DNA from: Saccoglossus kowalevskii
Taxonomy: Eukaryota; Hemichordata; Enteropneusta; Harrimaniidae
Direction: 5' to 3'
Assembly: GCF_000003605.2 (NCBI RefSeq)
Contig: NW_003123423.1
Location: forward strand, 88,026-101,649
Length of the DNA stretch: 13,624 nucleotides
Positions 8,201-13,624 of this stretch are shown piece by piece; positions within the stretch are counted from its first letter, which is position 1; every line of letters starts with the position of its first letter. The position numbers and the translations under genes are program-made. Below the pieces are notes generated by a model. That model was given only the letters and a program-made list of their open reading frames with translations. It made no database searches and had not been told where the DNA came from.

Positions 8201-10978
8201 TCAACATTTGTAATGAATTAAACTTGGTACAATCATACTTGTTTGTGTAGTTGCTTTTGATCCATAATTGTTTGGATTTAATCCATGCAGATTTGCCAAT
8301 GCTTCTGACAGCTGTCTCCATATGTGCGACGGCACATGTCACGCCATCGTATTAGAGTGAGATCATTTATGCATGCACACGGTACATTTGATATTTACAT
8401 ATAGACAAGCACACTCGGCAATGAAGCACACTTTGTATGTAATATGTCATTGCCTATATTTTAGAGTTAAACAATGTCGTTAAAAAATAGTTCACCAGTC
8501 ATCCCAAAACGCTTACTTAATCCTGGCAAAATCATGATTAAAAACACATTAAATTAATAAACAATATCAGCCTCGTGATCAAAATAACAGACGCACATAA
8601 ACCAAGCTTTATGGGAGTATGCTGGTAAATTATCTGTAGAATTGTATTACTTACCTTTTATTATGAGAGAGTATGCATGGCAATAATACCGTTCCATTGC
8701 GGCATGTGCTTGGTTTCACCTAAGTTTTATGAAGTGTTAATGAAGCCTTTCAAACAAAAAGCTTGGCAACTAATATTCTACTGCACAATATGATTTTTTT
8801 TATCCACAGTATTTGAGTTTCTAATACACACAATAACGAATTGGGACTAATTTGACTCAAATCCTTGGCGTTTTAGCTATTTTGTTTTTATTCATGGATG
8901 GTTTTGTTATTTTTCAAAAATAGCGTATCTTTCACCCGGCCCTCGGCTCTCTGCTAATTCGTGTAAACATTTGCTAATTATCATAACCACCATATGTATG
9001 ACCGATCATTTAATATAAGAACATTAATATAATCTGAACAAATGGATTAATCATTTTGTAGATGATAATTTTGCATATTTATTGTTTATACAATTTTATC
9101 ACAAGATATTCACAAACTGACCCAACATTATAATTGAAAAAAAAACACAAAAAATTCTGTAGAATATTCAAGAAATATTTTCTATACAATTATTTCAGTA
9201 TTATATTTTCGAATTATTTTTGATTAATTTTAATTAATGTTACAATTTTATAGCTCAGACTGGATTGGGTTTGATTGACATTATGTTCCTTCGAATGATA
9301 CCTAATTGTGTTTGGGATAAAAAGATGTCGATTGTAATTGTCAACATCCATTTTAAATATAATCATATTGTGTTCAGGATAATGAATCATGTAATGTAAG
9401 GTTCACCCATATTTTGTCAAATATTTTTCACCAATATGTTTATATGTAGAGTGATGCGATTATCTGGTACTTATTTCAATATAATAATATAATGCTATAT
9501 TTCTTTAAATAGCTTATTTAGCAGTGCCGATTTAGTAATACAATATAAAGGCATTGGCAGATAATATTTGGCAAGCCATACTGCAAAATATCTATTTCGA
9601 ATAGTACATTACCACTACGTGGTCAGTAATATTCACTGACAGGACATTTTGTTTTTGCGTTTGAGCCACACTACGTTAATCTACTGTTCGTCTTCAACAT
9701 AACCAACATTAAATTAACATTTCAGTTGTGGTCGTGGTAAAGAATGTCTTGATATTATGAAAGTTGTCGAAGTCAATCGTACTGCAAAAGTTGTGGCCAA
9801 TGATATACGTAACTACATGATGAAACATGACATATCTTGCCTCTATGTAGCCATGCCTCCATTTGCAAGGGTAAGAATAACTGTAATTAAAATACAAATC
9901 AACATAAAATACAATATAAATAGTATTATAAATATAAAAATTAACAATGCATACAAGAAAATAATAGATTTATCTTAACGTAACTTCTTAAATTGATTTA
10001 GGTAATGCTGACCATACTAAAAAACGCCAATGTTTCACAAGTAAAAACCTTTGATGATATATCGACTAGTGAGTACCCAGAAATCGTCAAAATAAAAGAT
10101 GATGGGTTTTTAGTATCTCTCCTGGAACAAGAAATTTGTGCACGTGAGTATGAGCTTAAAGTGTTACATAATTTATGATATAACCAACGCCGTACATTAC
10201 ACAGAATATTTTATCCACAAAATATATACACGCGCCTTTATTTCTTTAAGTATACAATTACATTGATTTAACGACTTCATTTAAATCTATAATTGAATCA
10301 TCAGTTGACAAAATCGTATCCGTACGCCACACATTTTGTTGACGGCCACCATGAAGGTCACTCCTCGAGCCTTAGGTTGTTGACAGTCTTCAGGGCTAAT
10401 TTGTCAGTATATTAAATCAGCATAACACCGGAGGCATTTGCAAGAAACGCCGCAGGCATTTCAGTGAAGACAATATACCTGACGTATGTTAACGCTTGTA
10501 AACGCCCTCACGCGACATTACGTGTTTTCCACCGGTACATGCATAAGCTGTCAATCATTCTCTGTTTAGTACCAGTTGAAAACCACGTAATTTCGCGTGG
10601 GGGAGTTTACAAGCGTTATCAGTCCCCAGGCCTTCGCTGAAATGACTACGGCATTACTTGATTTAGTATACTAACAAATTAGGTCCTGAGAACTGTCGAC
10701 AGTCTAGACATGCCAGTACAGCTGGCACTCAAATAACACTGATACATTGATATAATACAGATTAATCTATAAAGAAAGATTATAGAAATAATAAATATTT
10801 GGCATGTTTATGGTTCAGAAATGTCCTTTTTGTTTTTACAGGTTCCAAAGTCTTTCTGGCAACAACATACTCATCATGGTCACGAATTCCGTCAATTTCA
10901 AGATCACTGCTTGGAAACAAAACTTTAACGTTAACAAAATTTGCTAGCTGGATATCGCCTCTAGTAAGCCTCAAATAG
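4956..10978 (+). CDS. O-fucosyltransferase-like luminal glycosyltransferase, five exons
   Basis: The spliced model joins 4956-5222, 6679-7628, 9726-9870, 10002-10143 and 10842-10978 (stop included). It totals 1641 bases and 546 residues, with intron phases 0, 2, 0 and 1, all GT-AG. Residues 4-20 are hydrophobic (signal peptide or type II anchor) and 94-188 form a pentapeptide-repeat stem. The rest resembles the GDP-fucose protein O-fucosyltransferase family: NGPNVQYTAFR (209-219), KRTIV (229-233), HWRNRSGE (398-405) and FLATTYSSWSR (506-516) with R522. In that family the H-x-R block is part of the GDP-fucose and catalytic site, so transfer of fucose from GDP-fucose to Ser/Thr of secreted proteins is the inferred role; the acceptor is unknown. 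Thirteen N-x-S/T sequons fit a luminal location. There is no KDEL-type tail. At 546 residues it is longer than classical POFUT1 or POFUT2 (about 390-430), mainly because of the stem. The family call comes from motif recognition, not a database search; the exon model is firmer than the substrate. Confidence 0.85.
5602..5621 (+). repeat. 20-base direct repeat, copy A
   Basis: ATTCTCCAAAAATAACTCCA occurs here and, identically and in the same orientation, at 6244-6263 in the same intron. The flanks show only weak similarity. Confidence 0.8.
5715..5727 (+). promoter_or_regulatory. RFX X-box-like site in intron 1
   Basis: GTTACTAAGCAAC fits the degenerate X-box pattern RYYNYY-N(1-3)-RRNRAC with one spacer base. 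The pattern is loose, so this is a candidate only. Confidence 0.2.
6244..6263 (+). repeat. 20-base direct repeat, copy B
   Basis: This is an exact match to 5602-5621, 642 bases downstream. Its flanks are AT-rich and diverged. Confidence 0.8.
6679..7628 (+). CDS. Exon 2: pentapeptide stem and N-terminal half of O-FucT domain
   Basis: The acceptor is a pyrimidine-rich TTTCTCTTCACAG and the donor is GTAAGT. The exon adds 316 codons plus two bases. It begins with the pentapeptide repeats and then runs into the folded domain. That part has NGPNVQYTAFR, a KRTIV segment and FKKDC. It ends at MALHWRNRSGE, the predicted nucleotide-sugar-binding H-x-R block. The frame is open upstream of the acceptor to 6655, but only from a TTG, so a start inside this exon is less likely than joining to exon 1. 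Confidence 0.88.
6691..6975 (+). repeat. Coding 15-base minisatellite giving a pentapeptide stem
   Basis: About 19 degenerate five-residue units run in unbroken register through residues 94-188. The clearest are PKDIA, RKDMP, AHDIS, LKDIT, STDLP, PKDLA, HNDLT, PKDIL and TKDMP. The consensus is roughly P-K-D-[ILM]-x, with Asp at every fifth position and a hydrophobic residue after it. Early units are more eroded (PKDKL, RNGIP, SNNTL). The array sits between the membrane segment and the folded domain, so it probably forms an extended charged stem. Confidence 0.85.
7629..9725 (+). other. Intron 2 (phase 2)
   Basis: It is 2097 bases from GTAAGT to TTTCAG, and strongly AT-rich in its second half. 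Apart from the duplicated upstream/start-codon block at 8285-8483, nothing coding or structured was supported. Confidence 0.75.
8285..8483 (+). pseudogene. Decayed second copy of upstream region and start codon, inside intron 2
   Basis: This stretch repeats the sequence before exon 1. GACAGCTGTC is at 8307-8316 and the matching ATGAA at 8421, 114 bases later against 115 in the live copy. The copied frame reads MKHTLYVICHCLYFRVKQCR and stops at TAA 8481-8483, so it lacks a usable first exon with a donor in frame. It is probably a relic of a tandem duplication of the gene's 5' end, or a retired alternative first exon. A shared dispersed repeat is the main alternative. The overlapping antisense frame is a shadow. 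Confidence 0.7.
9726..9870 (+). CDS. Exon 3 of O-fucosyltransferase-like gene
   Basis: The exon follows TTTCAG and ends before GTAAGA. It completes the split Ser codon from exon 2 and then reads CGRGKECLDIMKVVEVNRTA through to CLYVAMPPFAR, 48 whole codons. The segment ISCLYVAMPP resembles the beta-strand of family members in which a residue of the nucleotide-binding half is placed (inferred). It contains one sequon, NRT. The reading frame continues into the intron for about 36 codons, which explains an apparent longer ORF there. Confidence 0.85.
9871..10001 (+). other. Intron 3 (phase 0)
   Basis: It is a short 131-base intron from GTAAGA to TTTAG. The exon 3 frame stays open through most of it, so an unspliced read would give a spurious AT-rich tail ending near 9978. 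Confidence 0.75.
10002..10143 (+). CDS. Exon 4 of O-fucosyltransferase-like gene
   Basis: The acceptor is TTGATTTAG and the donor GTGAGT. The exon gives 47 codons plus one base, from VMLTILKNANVSQVKTF to SLLEQEICA. The stretch LLEQEICARSKVFLATTYSSWS across the exon 4/5 junction is the family-like signature: an acidic helix with Glu and Cys ahead of the SSWS loop. It is too short to be found by ORF length alone and was recovered from splice sites and phase. Confidence 0.85.
10144..10841 (+). other. Intron 4 (phase 1)
   Basis: It is 698 bases from GTGAGT to TTTACAG. Almost half of it is the fold-back element at 10375-10704, which is noticeably richer in GC than the rest of the intron. Confidence 0.75.
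10375..10704. mobile_element. Fold-back MITE-like element in intron 4
   Basis: Two long imperfect inverted arms, about 10375-10538 and 10569-10704, flank a 30-base loop. Matching pieces include TAATTTGT, AACGCTTGTAAAC, ATTACGTG and the loop-proximal GTTTTCCACCGGTAC against GTACCAGTTGAAAAC. The outer ends, GGTTGTTGACAG and (reverse complement) GACTGTCGACAG, are each flanked by TA, as expected for Tc1/mariner-type target duplication. The left arm has an extra unit of about 20 bases (GGAGGCATTT and GCAGGCATTT in tandem). It has no coding capacity. Confidence 0.7.
10842..10978 (+). CDS. Exon 5: C-terminal SSWS block and stop
   Basis: The acceptor TTTTTGTTTTTACAG is strong. The first two bases complete an Arg codon with exon 4; 44 codons and TAG at 10976-10978 follow. 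The sequence SKVFLATTYSSWSRIPSISR carries the conserved Ser-Ser-aromatic-Ser loop and a downstream Arg (R522), placed near the C-terminus as in protein O-fucosyltransferases. The protein ends in PLVSLK, with no ER-retrieval signal. The antisense reading frame over this exon is a shadow. Confidence 0.85.
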
Positions 10979-11249
10979 AAACAACAGAGTAAAGTTAAAC
11001 AGTAGTTCATGTGTTAAACTATCTGGTGGTGAGGTTGCCTATATGTTCTGTTTTTACTTATTCCGTTTAACAAATTGCAACTGAAGTATACTATTAGATG
11101 CTATTTTGTATTATTATTATTGATTTATTAATGTTATTGATACTATACAAATTTTCACCATACCAACACAGTTGGATATACTGTTTTAGCGACCCGAAAA
11201 GCTCATTGTCTACAGAGACGTTGGTGTGAACATTTGTATTATTATACCG

Positions 11250-11255
11250 AATAAA
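11250..11255 (+). terminator. AATAAA poly(A) signal of the O-fucosyltransferase-like gene
   Basis: This is the first AATAAA downstream of the TAG at 10976-10978 and would give a 3' UTR of roughly 290 bases. No closer canonical hexamer was seen. Further AATAAA copies occur beyond 11680. Confidence 0.5.
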
Positions 11256-11341
11256 TCTTAAAACAGAAATTGTGTCACTCAATCATGGCAATCTCTCAGA
11301 GCTGAATGCATGTATGCATAGACATATACAAGTTGACAGAT

Positions 11342-11372
11342 CTCAAGAGCAGTGATTGAATTCACTCTTGAG
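11342..11372. repeat. Hairpin CTCAAGAG...CTCTTGAG
   Basis: Perfect 8-base arms extend to 11 pairs if a three-base bulge is allowed, with a small loop containing GAATTC. It lies just past the poly(A) signal of the transferase gene. Confidence 0.6.
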
Positions 11373-12360
11373 TTTCATCATGGATGCCTTTTTACTTAGT
11401 TTCGCGTTCGGGAACTTGTTCTCACTTGGCACTTACACGTAGAGATACCAAATTCGACCAAAAAGAAGACACATTAGTTCATTACAGATAGTCCAGCTTA
11501 ATTCATCCATTTCTCTCCTTCCCTCCCTCTCTCTTACAAAAGATTACAAACTTCTATCTTAAAAGTCAAGTCTCTAAGACGTGGCAGAGTAAACATGCGA
11601 TCAGCCAATCGCTGCACTCGTTGGTACAATCACGTGATTGCCGTGGATGCGTGTCACGGTTAAAGCCTTGCGAAGTTGCCACTACTAAATAAAATAAGTA
11701 AACAATCTATTTATCGAATTCCTGTAACATATGTTTAAAAACTCCATCATACAAATAAAAGTTGTTGATTCTAAACAATAGTGCAGCGGCGTGTGAACCG
11801 AATGTGTGAACGTGATGTCGCTATGGTAACAGTTGTGTTATGTTGTAATACACTCTATTTCAGGAGCAACAGCCTGACAAAGAGTTAATTTTTACAAACA
11901 CACGTGGTGCCACCCTGTGCGCAGCTATACGCCACACTGCGTTCCAGTTCGCATTAGAACACTGAAACGAGCTTCACACGGAGCTGAACATTGCTTGAGT
12001 ATAGGTTTATGTCAACATCATTCTCTTTCAACAAATACACTGTACATAATATGTCGATACACTTTCAAAACACACAAAATACGTAACAAAATCAAACAAA
12101 GCGGCACTCTAATTTTTTAGGTAGACGAATTGCGCAATCGCAGATCGAATGCCTCAAAGCGCGTAGCTGAGCGCGCTGGTGAAACTCACGCCAGGAGCAA
12201 CTAAAAATCACGCGAGATCGCTACAAAATCCTAGTTTTCGCCCCAATAATGAACAAAAACCTGGCAAACTAATCATTTCATAAATATGGCCGCGTATCGT
12301 GTTCCTTCGACAAGTTACTGGCGTGAATTAGGTAATTTCGGGAGCAAAGTACCCAGATGG

Positions 12361-12410
12361 AGGTAGACATACGAGTATGTCAGCAGGTTGACACAGGAAT
12401 ATGTCTACCT
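12361..12410. repeat. Hairpin with 11-base perfect arms
   Basis: AGGTAGACATA (12361-12371) and TATGTCTACCT (12400-12410) are exact reverse complements. A nested GACATAC...TATGTC pairing lies inside. The flanks TTTCGGG and GCCCGAA extend the symmetry imperfectly, as in a small non-autonomous element. Confidence 0.65.
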
Positions 12411-12708
12411 GTAATGCCCGAATCTAATTGGCTGTCATGAGGTATAATAATATGTTATATTACTTCTTCTACTATAATAGAAGTTGATATAAAAAAGTTA
12501 TCTAAATAATGCCATCATCATTGATTAGAAAAAAATAATTTATTATGTGAATGTTATATTTATTAAAAAAAAAAAAAATCATAATTATCCATTTTGACAA
12601 AGATATATATAAATATATATATTACGAGGGTAAACAATTAAGATTTAGACTACCACACAACTGTACAAGTTGTTTGCGTAATATATATAATACCATTGGA
12701 ACTACGTT

Positions 12709-12849
12709 CCAATACATGGAGGTTGTTATTGTCGGATTCGGGGTCATGGACGAATGATATTGCCCATCATTGCCAGTTAATATTTATTTATTATAAAGTC
12801 AGAATGTTCGGACAAATGGTATGCCGAGCAAAATGCCTCCATGTATTGG
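12709..12849. repeat. 141-base segment bounded by 14-base perfect inverted repeats
   Basis: CCAATACATGGAGG (12709-12722) and CCTCCATGTATTGG (12836-12849) are exact reverse complements. The interior arms show weaker complementarity. A separate small palindrome TTGGAA-CTACG-TTCCAA (12696-12712) overlaps the left end. No target duplication is evident. Confidence 0.6.
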
Positions 12850-13624
12850 CTCATGGACTTGTAAATCGGTGTAAACAAACCAGTGTCTCTACTACATATA
12901 AACATATGAGTATATTTTAAAGTAAACATCTATAAACAAGTTAAGTTTGAAATGTATATGGCAGTGCGAGATATCCTAGGACGTCATATTAAATCATAAT
13001 ATTATGTTATCAAATAAGAAAAGAATTCTTCTCCATATGATAAGAAAAATTAATTACACAGAAATGGAATTATATTAGTGGCAATTAAATACACCTGGCT
13101 GTGTCTTACTTCATCACAAACGGTCATATGAGGTGAGCATATGTGAATTTCTAGCTTCGATATTCAGCTTCTTTGTACCCCATTGTTATTGCTATTATAG
13201 TAAAGAGTACGTAAGGTCATTATATTAAAGTGAACATCTACGTACAACGGAATAAAGACGAATGCAAGACAAATTACTATTGCTCCCTAATAAACATTAT
13301 CTACATAGATGTGATATTCGTGAGTAGACATCCAAAAAAGGATTTATATTGTTAATTACATGAAATTGTTTCTCCACGTATACATTTCGAAAACAGATTT
13401 ATCAAATGCTATCACGTCATAAGTTTTCGAACCAATAATGCATCAACCATGAAACAAAAACATATAGAATGGGTTTCACCCTCGACCACACATCATCCAT
13501 ACCAGATATTTACGAATACTAATATCAAAATGTTAATATCTACTGGTTTTAATTATTCAATTTCTCATTAACATAATTTCAATTGAGTATTGAACAGCAC
13601 ACTGAGCTCTGGTTTGTTATCATA

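Larger units (their letters stand above)
11256..13624. other. Right flank, no recognised gene
   Basis: Only short, low-complexity frames occur on either strand. Content includes three hairpin structures (11342-11372, 12361-12410, 12709-12849), a poly-A run near 12565-12578 and a TA-rich tract at 12602-12622. Nothing else was supported. Confidence 0.5.

Noticed and set aside
8133-8342. Minus-strand 69-codon frame in intron 2
   Set aside because: It is antisense to the duplicated upstream block; the openness is a shadow of that sequence.
10349-10381. Strong Kozak GCCACCATG in intron 4
   Set aside because: The frame stops after ten codons and the site lies inside a well-supported intron next to a mobile element.
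12148-12185. tRNA-like or SINE-like GTAGCTGAGCGCGCTGG
   Set aside because: It resembles a tRNA D-arm promoter box, but no matching B box, acceptor stem or anticodon arm follows. It is better explained as a small GCGCG...CGCGC palindrome.
1-13624. CRISPR array, bacterial operon or phage system
   Set aside because: No regularly spaced repeats, dense ORFs or ribosome binding sites are present; the spliced gene structure shows animal DNA.

Overview
The window is AT-rich genomic DNA of an animal, most likely a marine invertebrate; the species cannot be named from sequence alone. The evidence is spliced coding sequence with canonical GT-AG introns, long non-coding introns and spacers, AATAAA signals, fold-back repeats, and a secretory-pathway glycosyltransferase of a metazoan type. 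Nothing here looks bacterial or viral: there are no operons, Shine-Dalgarno signals or dense ORFs.

The best-supported gene is a five-exon plus-strand gene at 4956-10978, reconstructed here from reading frames and splice sites. All four intron phases (0, 2, 0, 1) join cleanly into one 546-residue frame. The product has an N-terminal hydrophobic signal or anchor segment, a low-complexity stem of about 19 degenerate pentapeptides, and a domain resembling the GDP-fucose protein O-fucosyltransferase family. The domain shows an N-terminal NGPNVQYTAFR block, a central H-x-R block written HWRNRSGE, and a C-terminal SSWS...R block. An AATAAA lies about 270 bases past the stop.

On the left, a minus-strand exon at 811-1093 encodes the membrane segment and tyrosine-rich cytoplasmic tail of a single-pass membrane protein. 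It has a good splice acceptor and its upstream exons were not found. The region 1094-4750 between the two genes holds scattered possible regulatory motifs (a TATA/CRE cluster and CTCF-like AGAGGGCGC cores) and no convincing gene. The right end, 11256-13624, has no recognisable gene but contains several hairpins.

The most unusual structure is a second copy of the transferase's upstream region and start codon inside its own intron 2 (about 8285-8483 against 4819-5018). A 43-base core is 40/43 identical without gaps, and the distance from core to ATG differs by one base. The copied reading frame stops after 20 codons. This looks like the relic of a tandem duplication, an alternative promoter, or a shared repeat. 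Intron 4 carries a roughly 330-base fold-back element flanked by TA, resembling a MITE.
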